Shown: positions 53,113 to 61,720 of the stretch, one piece after another
Position numbering within the stretch: position 1 is the stretch's first letter
Layout of the letters: each line of letters opens with the position of its first letter
DNA from: an uncultured Lachnoclostridium sp.
GTDB taxonomy: Bacteria > Bacillota > Clostridia > Lachnospirales > Lachnospiraceae
NCBI GenBank assembly: GCA_946415315.1
Contig: CAMKRZ010000005.1
Coordinates: 93,298 to 157,297, forward strand
Direction: 5' to 3'
DNA: 64,000 nt
The notes under the pieces: generated by a model
Database searches by the model: none
The model's input: the letters and a program-made list of their open reading frames with translations, nothing else
What the model was told of the DNA's origin: nothing
Position numbers and translations under genes: made by a program

Positions 53113-53775
53113 ATGAGCAAAAAAGAAGACATTGAGAGAGCAATCGAGAGCGAGGCGAATGAGACGGCAGCGAAGCAGTCGGAGGGAAAGAAATCCGATA
53201 GTAAGCCTAAGGATTCTGGGACAGAAGTGTCTCCGACGACAGTCCGCGCTGACGGCACGCTCTTCAAGAAAATACTGATCGGCAGTGGGATTGTCTGCGC
53301 CATCCTGGTCATTTTCCTGCTGGTGCTCGACAGCTCGGGCGCGAGATACCGGACGGAGCATTCCAAGGAATTCGGGTACACGGTGCAGTATGACGAGACG
53401 CGGTACCAGAAAGACCGGATCAATCTGGGCAACACGGAAACGCCGACCTACATGGACCGGATCGGATTCAAGAGCAATCCGTACGCCAATTTCCTTGCGG
53501 TGTCCGTTGTGGCTGAGGACGCCGATGTCAATGAGGCGCTGGAGGCGTTCCAGTCGGACGGAAGCTACTCGTTCGTCACGGAGGAGGACGCTGTGTTCGG
53601 CGCCGGCAACTACCGCGCGAAGAAGATCGTGTACACCGACAATGAGGGCGAGGAACCGCTGGAGGTAACCTACTACTACATGGCGGACCGGAAGCTTTTT
53701 GTCACGGTCTCCTGCGACAAAGATCATAAAAAAGAGCTCGCAAAGATGCTTGCGAGCCTCAAACTGGATGATTGA
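53113..53775 (+). CDS. Single-pass membrane protein of unknown function
   Basis: About 220 residues. A charged cytoplasmic N-terminus (Glu/Lys/Ser-rich, about 58 residues) is followed by one membrane helix (about 60-77, ILIGSGIVCAILVIFLLVL) and an outside domain of about 140 residues with a PsbP/DUF-like beta look (FGYTVQYDETRY, FVTEEDAVFG). The ATG at 53113 follows a consensus promoter. It is 90 bases upstream of the double-glycine SH3 gene, in the same direction. Confidence 0.7.
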   Translation: MSKKEDIERAIESEANETAAKQSEGKKSDSKPKDSGTEVSPTTVRADGTLFKKILIGSGIVCAILVIFLLVLDSSGARYRTEHSKEFGYTVQYDETRYQKDRINLGNTETPTYMDRIGFKSNPYANFLAVSVVAEDADVNEALEAFQSDGSYSFVTEEDAVFGAGNYRAKKIVYTDNEGEEPLEVTYYYMADRKLFVTVSCDKDHKKELAKMLASLKLDD

Positions 53776-53865
53776 TATTAAAGGATGTACACAGGAGCGA
53801 ATGTACACAGGATTGCACGTGCACCGGGCGAACGCGGTTCGCGATGGTGCAGAAAGGAGAAACAC

Positions 53866-54168
53866 ATGTCAGAAGGAAAACTCTTAAACGATGCGCAACT
53901 TGCTGAGGTAACGGGAGGAACGGCAGGCTCCAACGAATGGAAAACCGTATGCAACTTACAAAGCGGCTATCTGGCAATCCGCACCGCACCGGCGGCTGAT
54001 TACAATAATGAGATCAATCACACCGGCCTTGTCAACGGAGATGTGGTTCAGGTTACCGGCGGTACTGTTATGGGGACCACATTCGGCGGAGGGTCTGCCC
54101 GTTATACGTGGGTGTATGCACCGAAGTACGGTGTCAGCGGATATGTGAACGCTGCTTATATCAAATAA
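53866..54168 (+). CDS. Double-glycine-leader peptide fused to an SH3-like domain
   Basis: 100 residues with AAAGGAG six bases before ATG. The first 18 residues end LLNDAQLAEVTGG, a bacteriocin-type (ComC/lactococcin-like) leader with Gly-Gly at 17-18, the site used by peptidase-containing ABC exporters. The remaining 82 residues resemble a bacterial SH3b domain (GYLAIRTAPAADYNNEIN, GLVNGDVVQVTGG, YTWVYAPKYGVSGYVNAAYI), which normally binds peptidoglycan. So it looks like a small wall-binding domain secreted through the bacteriocin route. No exporter or immunity gene is adjacent. It converges on cysK, seven bases away. Confidence 0.78.
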   Translation: MSEGKLLNDAQLAEVTGGTAGSNEWKTVCNLQSGYLAIRTAPAADYNNEINHTGLVNGDVVQVTGGTVMGTTFGGGSARYTWVYAPKYGVSGYVNAAYIK

Positions 54169-54174
54169 ACCGCA

Positions 54175-55107
54175 TCATTCTCCCTCAAACAGGGGTGTCG
54201 AAAAATACCTCTCGGCCGTGTCGGGCAGGACGGTTACAACCGTTTTGCCGCGGCCGAGTTTTTTTGCCATCGCAAGAGCAGCAGCGACGTTTGTTCCGCT
54301 GGAGATGCCGCAGAGCAGGCCCTCCTTCGCAGCGAGGTCGCGCGAGGTCTGAAGGGCAACGTCATCCTCGACGATGTAGATGTCAGAGTAGATTTCCGTG
54401 TTGAGATTCTCGGGGATCAGACCGTCGCCGATGCCCATCTGCAGGTGAGTTCCGATGGAACCGCCCGAGAGGATGGCAGCGTTGGCGGGCTCGACCGCCC
54501 AGATTGTGATGTCCGGATTTTGCGTGCGGAGAACTTCGCCGATGCCGGAGATCGTTCCGCCGGTGCCGATGCCGGAGCAGAAGCCGTGGATCGGACCTGC
54601 GACCTGCTCGAGGATCTCTACGCCGGTGTGGTATTTGTGAACCAGAGGGTTGTTCGGGTTGGAAAACTGCTCGGGCACGAAGACGTTGGGGTCTTCCTTT
54701 GCCATGCGGAACGCGATGTTGATGCACTCCGCGATGCAGGCTCCGATGTCGCCGTCATCGTGTACGAGAATGACTTCCGCGCCGTAGTGGTGCACGAGTT
54801 TGCGGCGCTCCTCGCTGACGGAGTCCGGCATGATGATGATCGTGCGGTAGCCGCGAACGGCACCGACAAGCGCGAGGCCGATGCCCTGGTTGCCGCTTGT
54901 GGGCTCCACGATGATCGTGTCCTTTGAGATGCGGCCTTCCTTCTCGGCCGCGAGGATCATATTGTAAGCCGTGCGGGTCTTGATGGAACCGCCGACGTTA
55001 AGTCCTTCGAATTTGACCAGAACCTCCGCGTCGTCCGGGTCGGTCATGTGCTGCAGCCGGATGATGGGGGTGTGGCCGATGGCTTCCAGAACGTTGTTAT
55101 AAATCAT
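54175..55107 (-). CDS. cysK: Cysteine synthase (O-acetylserine sulfhydrylase)
   Basis: 310 residues. The PLP lysine is Lys43 in GGSIKTRTA, with TSGNQGIG (Asn loop), SGIGTGGTISG (phosphate loop) and GISSGTN. It joins sulfide and O-acetylserine to make cysteine. The family usually has TSGNTG; here it is TSGNQG, as in some Clostridia. GGAGG lies ten bases before the ATG and a good promoter is at 55191-55219. It stands alone, away from the sulfur operon at 24-33 kb. Confidence 0.94.
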   Translation of the reverse strand: MIYNNVLEAIGHTPIIRLQHMTDPDDAEVLVKFEGLNVGGSIKTRTAYNMILAAEKEGRISKDTIIVEPTSGNQGIGLALVGAVRGYRTIIIMPDSVSEERRKLVHHYGAEVILVHDDGDIGACIAECINIAFRMAKEDPNVFVPEQFSNPNNPLVHKYHTGVEILEQVAGPIHGFCSGIGTGGTISGIGEVLRTQNPDITIWAVEPANAAILSGGSIGTHLQMGIGDGLIPENLNTEIYSDIYIVEDDVALQTSRDLAAKEGLLCGISSGTNVAAALAMAKKLGRGKTVVTVLPDTAERYFSTPLFEGE

Positions 55108-55190
55108 TGTGTAATATCCTCCGGGGGATGCGACAGGCTGACGCTGCGGCTCCCGTGATCAAGTACCGCAACAGTACGGTAACATACGAA

Positions 55191-55219
55191 AGTGTATCGG
55201 ATTGCACTATAATTGTCAA
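55191..55219 (-). promoter_or_regulatory. Promoter of cysK
   Basis: Minus strand: TTGACA (55219-55214), 17-base spacer, TACACT (55196-55191). The leader is about 75 nt; it can form a small TACCG/CGGTA stem, but no known riboswitch is recognised. The remaining gap to the rhomboid gene holds no gene. Confidence 0.7.
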
Positions 55220-55387
55220 GGCTCGATTTTCCTTGCGAAACAGTCGGTTTTGTAATAAGATGATGGAGACGCGACCGCCGGCTTAGAGGCGGCACACATA
55301 TCGTAAAATGACGGCTCGGGCGACAGAAAAACGACCTGTGGGGGTTCATTTTCGAGGGAAAATACAGAGAGGGAAAGGAGCGGGCGT

Positions 55388-56569
55388 ATGTGGGACAAGC
55401 TGACACAGTATTTCGGCGGCAGAGGGCTTAAGGAAGTGAACCTTAACCGTGACGGCATGCGTCTGTTTTATGCCGCGGAGGGAAAGGCGGCGGATCCAAT
55501 CTGGATGATCGGCGATGCGGCGATGGCCGCGCTCACCAGAGAGCAGTACCTGCGGTACCTCTCGACCATCCGCGGGATTTTTGAGAAACAGGGCTTCGAG
55601 ACAGTGTCCATGCTGACGCTGTTTGTCACCGGCCGGATTGAGGAGTGCCGGGCAATCGGCGAGGATACGGCATTCTGGATCGTGGATGGGGCGTACGGCC
55701 GGCTGATCGTGTATGAGAACCAGCCGGAGGATTTTCTCGGGATCCGCTCGGTGATCGAGAACAACCTGCATTTCGGCGGGCACAGCCGCAATTCGGAAGG
55801 CGCGCAGATCGATCTCGGGCACGACAATTTCCGCGCGCAAAGCAAGGTCACTTCCTATGGGCGCGATTCGGTATCACGTGTGAACGGCGACCGTGCGGCG
55901 GCATACCGTGAATACAGCAGGCAGCAACAGCGATACGCATCCTCGCGGCGGTGGGGCAAGTATCAGAATGTGTGCCTCGTGACGATTGTTCTGATCGTCA
56001 TCAATCTGATCATTTTCCTGCTCACCGACCTGTTCTCGGTCGATGCGATCATGGAGCACGGGCAAATGAGCTGGCGCACCGTTTTCGAGGAGCACGAATA
56101 CCACCGCCTGTTCACCTGCATGTTCCTGCACTACGGCATCTCGCATGTCAGCGGCAATATGATCGCGCTGTTTGCCTTCGGCGATGTGCTGGAGCGGCAG
56201 ATGAGCCGTATCCGGTATGTGATCCTGTATTTTGTGTCCGGGCTCGGCGCCTCGGTCGTGTCCTGCCTGTATTTTCATTTTCTTACCGAGGAGGATCCGT
56301 ATTCCGCCGGCGCTTCCGGCGCGATCTACGGCCTGATGGGAGCAATGATAATGATGCTGATCCTGCATCCGGACATGCGTCGGCGCGAGTACGGGATGCG
56401 GTTTGGAATCTTTATCCTGTATATCATATATTCGTTCGTTCAGGCGGGAACTACCGTCAACATTGCGGCGCATTTCGGCGGACTGGTGTTCGGCGCGATC
56501 CTGTATGTGATCCTCGACCGGCTTGCAACCCGGCGCAAGAGGGAATGGTCACGGAAAATGAGGGAGTGA
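55388..56569 (+). CDS. Rhomboid family intramembrane serine protease
   Basis: 393 residues. About 185 residues of N-terminal cytosolic domain are followed by a rhomboid core of six to seven helices. It shows HVSGNMIALFAFG (helix 2), GASGAIYGLMG with the catalytic Ser near 310, and AHFGGLVFG with the catalytic His near 362. It cleaves membrane helices. The large N-domain (DKLTQYFGGRGLKEVNL...) is of unknown function. AAAGGAG lies eight bases before the ATG. Confidence 0.92.
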   Translation: MWDKLTQYFGGRGLKEVNLNRDGMRLFYAAEGKAADPIWMIGDAAMAALTREQYLRYLSTIRGIFEKQGFETVSMLTLFVTGRIEECRAIGEDTAFWIVDGAYGRLIVYENQPEDFLGIRSVIENNLHFGGHSRNSEGAQIDLGHDNFRAQSKVTSYGRDSVSRVNGDRAAAYREYSRQQQRYASSRRWGKYQNVCLVTIVLIVINLIIFLLTDLFSVDAIMEHGQMSWRTVFEEHEYHRLFTCMFLHYGISHVSGNMIALFAFGDVLERQMSRIRYVILYFVSGLGASVVSCLYFHFLTEEDPYSAGASGAIYGLMGAMIMMLILHPDMRRREYGMRFGIFILYIIYSFVQAGTTVNIAAHFGGLVFGAILYVILDRLATRRKREWSRKMRE

Positions 56570-56608
56570 CGCCACGCAGCAAGCGACGTTATTCAGGGAG
56601 GAACCGCG

Positions 56609-56878
56609 ATGTTTCGGATGTGGATCAAATTGTGGAAAGCCAACCGGCTGGTGAAGGACATGACCGTGGACAACGCGGAGCCGGTCAACCGAACGAGGAA
56701 AATCTTTGAGGCGCTTGACCGGGCCTGCACGGAGTGGGACCTGCCCAAGCCCATCTGGCTGCAGAGCAACCTGAAGGAATTCAAGCAGCGTGCCCGCACA
56801 CGTTTCGGGCAGGACTCGTTTATAGAAACGGTTGATTTCGACTGGCTGGAACTTCATGTGCTCGAGGAAGATCATTGA
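56609..56878 (+). CDS. Small conserved-type protein, unknown function
   Basis: 89 residues, soluble, rich in Trp and Arg (RMWIKLWKANRLVK, KPIWLQSNLKEFKQRAR). A good AGGGAGG site lies before the ATG. It lies 39 bases after the rhomboid gene and is probably co-transcribed with it. I do not recognise the family. Confidence 0.65.
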   Translation: MFRMWIKLWKANRLVKDMTVDNAEPVNRTRKIFEALDRACTEWDLPKPIWLQSNLKEFKQRARTRFGQDSFIETVDFDWLELHVLEEDH

Positions 56879-56911
56879 ACAATAACCCGGTGCGCAGCGG
56901 ATTCGTCGGTG

Positions 56912-56940
56912 TGGACTTTCACGGGCAGATATGGTATAAT
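56912..56940 (+). promoter_or_regulatory. Promoter of dnaX-ebfC-recR
   Basis: TGGACT (56912-56917), 17 bases, TATAAT (56935-56940), about 80 bases before dnaX. No signal-recognition-particle RNA gene is seen here, although it precedes dnaX in Bacillus. Confidence 0.65.
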
Positions 56941-57022
56941 GATAAGACACGGATAGAAGCGAATAATTAAGTAATTTTGGGATGTGGGTAATATCGGATA
57001 ATAGCAGGGAAAGGAGCACGGC

Positions 57023-58582
57023 ATGGCTTACATAGCGTTGTATCGGAAATTCCGGCCGAGCACATTTGACGAAGTCAAAGGCCAGGACGCAGTCGTCACC
57101 ACGCTGCGGAATCAGCTGCGGACCGGACGGATCGGCCATGCGTACTGCTTCAACGGGACAAGAGGCACGGGCAAAACGTCCGTAGCCAAGATACTGGCGA
57201 AGGCGATCAACTGCGAGAATCCGATCGACGGCAATCCGTGCAACGAGTGCGCGATGTGCCGTGCGATCAACGACGGAAGCTCGATGAACGTGGTTGAGCT
57301 CGACGCGGCATCCAACAACGGTGTCGCCAACATCCGCGAGATCGTGGACGAGGTGCGGTATTATCCGACCGAAGGCAAATACAAAGTTTATATCATCGAC
57401 GAGGTGCACATGCTCTCCACGGGCGCATTTAACGCGCTTTTGAAGACGCTGGAGGAACCGCCGTCGTACGTGGTGTTCATCCTGGCGACGACCGAGGTGC
57501 ATGCGATCCCGATCACGATCCTGTCGCGGTGTCAGCGGTATGATTTCAAGAGAATCCGGCTTGAGACGATCACGGAACGGCTGCTGGAGCTGTGTGAGCG
57601 GGAAGAGATCGGAACGGAAGAGAAGGCAATGCGCTACGTGGCGCGCCTGGCGGACGGCTCGATGCGAGATGCGTTGTCACTGCTGGAGAGGTGCGTGTCC
57701 TACTACGCGGGTGAGGATCTGACCTACGACCGCATACTGGAGGTGCTCGGCACCGTCGATGTGGAGACATTTGCGCTGGCGCTTCGGTACATCCACGAGG
57801 GCCGCGTGACACGCATCATACGGCTGCTGGATGAGATGACCGTGGCGGGGCGCGAACTTCCGAGATTTATCGTGGACCTCACGTGGTACCTGCGAAATCT
57901 GCTGCTTGCCCAGTCCGGCGAGGATCTGAGCGAGGCGCTGGAAATGTCCGGCGAGCAGATGAAACTCCTGGCGCACGAGGCGAAAGTTTACGCGCCGGAG
58001 GAACTGATGCGGTACATCTCGGTGCTGTGTGAGCTTACGAACCGCCTGCGGCACGAGTCGCAGAAGCGAGTGCTGATCGAGATGACTGTGGTCCGGCTGT
58101 GCCGCCCGCAGGTCGATGTCAACACCGAGGCGGTGCTCGATCGGATCCGCCGTCTGGAAAATGAGATCGCGGTTCTCCGCAGAACCGGCGTCGCCGTCCC
58201 GACGGAGGCTCCCGAGGAAGAGGAGAAGCCGAAGGAGAAAGTAAAGGTCGCGCTTCCGGAGAACATCCTCGATCTCGTGAACAACTGGAAGGCAATCTGT
58301 ACGCTGACGCCTCTGCCCGCCCGCATGGCACTCAAAGTTTGTACGCCGAGCCTCAGCAGAAGCGGAAACCTGCTTCTTGTGTTTACCTCCCAGACCGACT
58401 ACGATCTGATCAATTCGGAGGATCACATCGCGCAGGTTGAGAAGACGATCGAGAAGACGATCCACCACATTGTGAAGGTGGAGATCGAGCTGCTCAAGGA
58501 AGGCACGGACGCAAGTCAGTACGTCGATGTTGTCGAGGCGGTTGCCGGCAGGCTGGGTGACATTGAGCTGGAGATCGTTTAG
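57023..58582 (+). CDS. dnaX: DNA polymerase III subunits gamma/tau
   Basis: 519 residues. AAA+ clamp-loader ATPase: Walker A GTRGTGKTS, zinc cysteines CENPIDGNPCNECAMC, Walker B IIDEVHM and the sensor TTEVHAIP. Domain III follows, then a Glu/Lys linker (EAPEEEEKPKEKVKV) and a short tau-type C-domain. It loads the beta clamp at the replication fork. AAAGGAG precedes the ATG. There is no slippery A/T run to make a shorter gamma form. Confidence 0.96.
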   Translation: MAYIALYRKFRPSTFDEVKGQDAVVTTLRNQLRTGRIGHAYCFNGTRGTGKTSVAKILAKAINCENPIDGNPCNECAMCRAINDGSSMNVVELDAASNNGVANIREIVDEVRYYPTEGKYKVYIIDEVHMLSTGAFNALLKTLEEPPSYVVFILATTEVHAIPITILSRCQRYDFKRIRLETITERLLELCEREEIGTEEKAMRYVARLADGSMRDALSLLERCVSYYAGEDLTYDRILEVLGTVDVETFALALRYIHEGRVTRIIRLLDEMTVAGRELPRFIVDLTWYLRNLLLAQSGEDLSEALEMSGEQMKLLAHEAKVYAPEELMRYISVLCELTNRLRHESQKRVLIEMTVVRLCRPQVDVNTEAVLDRIRRLENEIAVLRRTGVAVPTEAPEEEEKPKEKVKVALPENILDLVNNWKAICTLTPLPARMALKVCTPSLSRSGNLLLVFTSQTDYDLINSEDHIAQVEKTIEKTIHHIVKVEIELLKEGTDASQYVDVVEAVAGRLGDIELEIV

Positions 58583-58672
58583 GACCGATGCGGACAGAGC
58601 AGCATTTTCCGAGCAATGAGGAAAACCGTGAACAACGGACTCTATACAGAATGAATACAAAGGAGAATTACC

Positions 58673-59038
58673 ATGGGTAAGAAGGGATTTTCCGGCGGCA
58701 TGCCGGGCAACATGAACAATCTGATGAAGCAGGCTCAGCGCATGCAGCGCCAGATGGAGGAGAAGCAGAAGGAACTGGAGACGAAGGAATGGGAGGCAAC
58801 CGCGGGCGGCGGCGCCGTTAAGGTGCGCGTGTCCGGCCAGCGGGAGGTTGTTGCCATTGAGATTTCGAAGGATGTTGTGGATCCTGATGATGTGGAAATG
58901 CTGCAGGATCTGATCATCGCTGCGGTCAACGAGGCTCTTCGCAACATGGAAGCGGAGACCAACGAAGCCATGAGCGGGATCGCGGGCGGCCTGACGGGCG
59001 GTCTCGGCGGACTCGGTGATTTCGGTGGCCTGTTCTGA
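58673..59038 (+). CDS. YbaB/EbfC nucleoid-associated protein
   Basis: 121 residues. The family core is MNNLMKQAQRMQRQMEEKQKEL followed by GGGAVKVRVSGQREVVAIEISKDVVD. A Met/Gly-rich N-terminus and a Gly-rich tail (GGLTGGLGGLGDFGG) flank it. It binds DNA as a dimer and is almost always next to recR, as here. AAAGGAG precedes the ATG. Confidence 0.95.
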   Translation: MGKKGFSGGMPGNMNNLMKQAQRMQRQMEEKQKELETKEWEATAGGGAVKVRVSGQREVVAIEISKDVVDPDDVEMLQDLIIAAVNEALRNMEAETNEAMSGIAGGLTGGLGGLGDFGGLF

Positions 59039-59069
59039 TTTAGACTTTTTTCGGGAGAATTGACTGGCC

Positions 59070-59666
59070 GTGGAATACTACAGCAAAACGATAACCAAGC
59101 TGATCGCCGAGCTCGGGCATTTGCCTGGGGTCGGTCAGAAATCAGCTCAACGGCTGGCTTTCCACATCATTCACATGCCGGAGGAACAGGTGCGCGAGCT
59201 GTCTGAGGCGATCCTGACGGCGCGGACGAGCGCGCGTTTCTGCCGCGAGTGCTGCACGCTGACGGACGAGGACATCTGTCCGATCTGCGCAAGCGACAAG
59301 CGGGATCACCACACGATCATGGTCGTGGAAAATACGCGCGACCTTGTGGCGTACGAGAAGACCGGCCAGTACAACGGCGTGTACCATGTGCTGCAGGGGG
59401 CGATCTCGCCTCTGATGGGCATCGGCCCGGCGGACATCCGCCTGAAAGAGCTGATGATCCGGCTTCAGGGTGATGTGGATGAGGTCATCATCGCGACGAA
59501 CTCCACGCTGGAGGGCGAGGCGACCGCCATGTATATCAGCAAGACGCTGAAGGGCACGGGCATCCGCGTGACGCGGATCGCGAGCGGTGTCCCGGTCGGC
59601 GGCGATCTCGAGTATGTAGATGAAGTGACGCTTCTGAAGGCGCTGGAGAACCGGACGGAAGTTTAG
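59070..59666 (+). CDS. recR: Recombination mediator RecR
   Basis: 198 residues, the usual length. It has a helix-hairpin-helix N-terminus (LGHLPGVGQKSAQRLAFHI), a zinc finger CRECCTLTDEDICPIC and a Toprim domain (TIMVVENTRDLVAYE). It works with RecF and RecO in gap repair. The start is GTG with a GGGAG site some 13 bases upstream. Confidence 0.96.
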   Translation: MEYYSKTITKLIAELGHLPGVGQKSAQRLAFHIIHMPEEQVRELSEAILTARTSARFCRECCTLTDEDICPICASDKRDHHTIMVVENTRDLVAYEKTGQYNGVYHVLQGAISPLMGIGPADIRLKELMIRLQGDVDEVIIATNSTLEGEATAMYISKTLKGTGIRVTRIASGVPVGGDLEYVDEVTLLKALENRTEV

Positions 59667-59703
59667 GGGAGAATTATATTACTGTGGGAAGGAGGTGATC
59701 CGG

Positions 59704-60903
59704 TTGGACGAAGGAACAAAGCAGGTGACGAAGGAATACACGGGCGAATCCCGTTTCCGCCCCATTTTCCTGCTGATCATCGCGCTGGTTCTCATCATCG
59801 GCGGTGTGGCCGTGGGACTGTGGGTCAAGCACAGGAACGACCGGAGAACCTACGCCGCCTACGATGTGATCAAGACAAAGCAACTGCCGTTTGCGACGGT
59901 GAACGGAACGCTGCCGATCCGCGGCGGAGTGATGCGGTACGCGCGTGACGGTGCTGAGGCGGTCAACCAGGACGGTGAGAGCCTCTGGAACGTGTCGTAC
60001 AACATGGCTAATCCGGTTGCCGACACCTGCGGCAAATACGCAGCCGTCGGGGACGCGGGCCATGTGACGCTGTACATCATGGACGGCACGGGCGCGTTCA
60101 GCAACGTGACGACCGACCATCCGATCGTGCGCGTTGCGGTCGCTGCGAACGGCGAGACGGCTGTTTTGATGGATGACGGCTCGAAGGATTATATCGCCAT
60201 TTACCACGCGGACGGCAAGCGCGTGGTCGATATGAACACGCTGACTACCGTGAGCGGATTCCCGCTCGATCTCGCGATCTCGGAGGACGGAACCAAACTG
60301 GCTGTCACGTTTGCGTATTTTGAGGAGGACGAGATCCGTTCGCGGATCGCATTTTACAATTTCGGAGGTGTCGGACGAAGCTACATCGACGGTCTGGTGG
60401 GCAAGGCGGAGTCCGTGAAAACCTCAAATCCCGACAATCTCTACGCAGATGTCGAGTTTGTCACCAACGACCGCGTGGCGGTGTTCGGAGACAAGAGCAC
60501 GCTTCTGTACGAGATGGAGGAGATCCCGAACCTTGAGGCGAAGGAGATCACGTACAACGGAACGCTGAGGCGCTTTGCCTTCAGCAGCAAATACATCGGA
60601 TTTTTCGAGGAGCGGCGCGATTCCGGCCGCATCACCTACGCGGTCGTGCTGTACGACACCGACGGGCGGCAGGTGGAGACGCGTCAGTCGGAGAACTTCT
60701 ACGGCGGCTTCCGCATTGACGGCGGTGATGTGCTTTTATACAGTGACACGTCGCTGTACATTTTCCGGATCAAGGGGAAGGACAAGTACAAGTCTTCCGT
60801 GTCGAGGGCAGTGACCTACTGCTTCGCCACGGATCAGGACAACAGTTTCGTGACGATCAGCGACAACCTGTTCAATCGGATCCGGCTGATCGGAGAGCAG
60901 TAA
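59704..60903 (+). CDS. DUF5711-like membrane-anchored beta-propeller protein
   Basis: About 399 residues. One membrane helix (about 21-41, IFLLIIALVLIIGGVAVGLW) is followed by an outside domain of repeated beta-strand blocks like a WD40/PQQ propeller (KYAAVGDAGHVTLYIMDG, LDLAISEDGTKLAVTFAYF). This fits the DUF5711 family of Clostridia. The TTG at 59704 is taken as start, because GGAGG lies eight bases before it; the GTG at 59695 is inside the ribosome binding site. The role is unknown; it is 35 bases upstream of cvpA. Confidence 0.78.
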   Translation: MDEGTKQVTKEYTGESRFRPIFLLIIALVLIIGGVAVGLWVKHRNDRRTYAAYDVIKTKQLPFATVNGTLPIRGGVMRYARDGAEAVNQDGESLWNVSYNMANPVADTCGKYAAVGDAGHVTLYIMDGTGAFSNVTTDHPIVRVAVAANGETAVLMDDGSKDYIAIYHADGKRVVDMNTLTTVSGFPLDLAISEDGTKLAVTFAYFEEDEIRSRIAFYNFGGVGRSYIDGLVGKAESVKTSNPDNLYADVEFVTNDRVAVFGDKSTLLYEMEEIPNLEAKEITYNGTLRRFAFSSKYIGFFEERRDSGRITYAVVLYDTDGRQVETRQSENFYGGFRIDGGDVLLYSDTSLYIFRIKGKDKYKSSVSRAVTYCFATDQDNSFVTISDNLFNRIRLIGEQ

Positions 60904-60938
60904 GCGCGGCGAAAGCCGGTGCGGGGAAGGAGGTACTT

Positions 60939-61631
60939 ATGAACTGGATGGTAGTCGGATGTTGCGCGATCATGGTCATTTGCGTGATCTGGGGACTGGT
61001 CCGCGGCTTTGTGAAAATGGTGTTTCATTTCCTGGCTGTGGGGATCGCCCTTGTGCTCGCGGCAGCGCTCTGCCAGCCGCTTGCCAAGGTAGTGATGAAT
61101 CAGGAGAGCCTGGTTTCATCCGTGAAGGAGAGAGTTCACGAGTCTCTGAAGCTTGAAAAACTGGCGGACAAGGGAACGCTCACGAACGAGGACATTGATG
61201 AGATGAAACTTCCCGAGGCGGTGAAGCAGCAGCTGAAGGATTATAATTCGGAAAATGGGTTCAAGATGTTCGACGCGGAGAATGCCGCCGATTATGTGGC
61301 GAGCCTGGTGGCCAACGTGATCATCCGCGCAGCCTGTTTTGTGATTCTTTTCATATCGTTGCTGGCGATCACATACTTGCTCGGGGTTGCCCTCAACCTT
61401 GTGGCAAAACTTCCGGTGTTGAGCATGATGAACCGTCTGTCAGGCGCATTTGTCGGACTCTTCGTCGGAGCGGTACTGATCCTGATGTTCTTCACGGTGG
61501 TCACGGCGCTCGGCAACACGGAGTTCGGTCGGAACTGCCAGTCGGCGATCGCGGAAAACAAAATACTCAATACGGTTTATAACAACAATATTATATGTGA
61601 CGTGTATCTGGATCTGTCGAACAAACTGTAA
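60939..61631 (+). CDS. CvpA family membrane protein
   Basis: 230 residues with four membrane helices and a charged loop between helices 2 and 3 (about 65-115). The first helices (CAIMVICVIWGLVRGFVKMVF) match the CvpA family, first linked to colicin V production and now to envelope stress and cell division. AAGGAGG precedes the ATG. It is in the same unit as the DUF5711-like gene. Confidence 0.85.
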   Translation: MNWMVVGCCAIMVICVIWGLVRGFVKMVFHFLAVGIALVLAAALCQPLAKVVMNQESLVSSVKERVHESLKLEKLADKGTLTNEDIDEMKLPEAVKQQLKDYNSENGFKMFDAENAADYVASLVANVIIRAACFVILFISLLAITYLLGVALNLVAKLPVLSMMNRLSGAFVGLFVGAVLILMFFTVVTALGNTEFGRNCQSAIAENKILNTVYNNNIICDVYLDLSNKL

Positions 61632-61664
61632 TTCCGGAACGCGGGCAGAAGACTTTCGGCAACA

Positions 61665-61697
61665 AGGAAACGCTGATTCCATCGGCGTTTCCTTAAT
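61665..61697 (+). terminator. Terminator hairpin
   Basis: AAGGAAACGC (61665-61674) pairs with GCGTTTCCTT (61686-61695), then AATTAT. The stem core matches that of the hairpin at 19281-19310. Confidence 0.75.
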
Positions 61698-61720
61698 TAT
61701 GAGAATGGAGGACACATTTT

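Noticed and set aside
56879..57022. Signal recognition particle RNA gene upstream of dnaX
   Set aside because: The Bacillus-like position was checked; no SRP Alu or S-domain core is present and the gap is too short.
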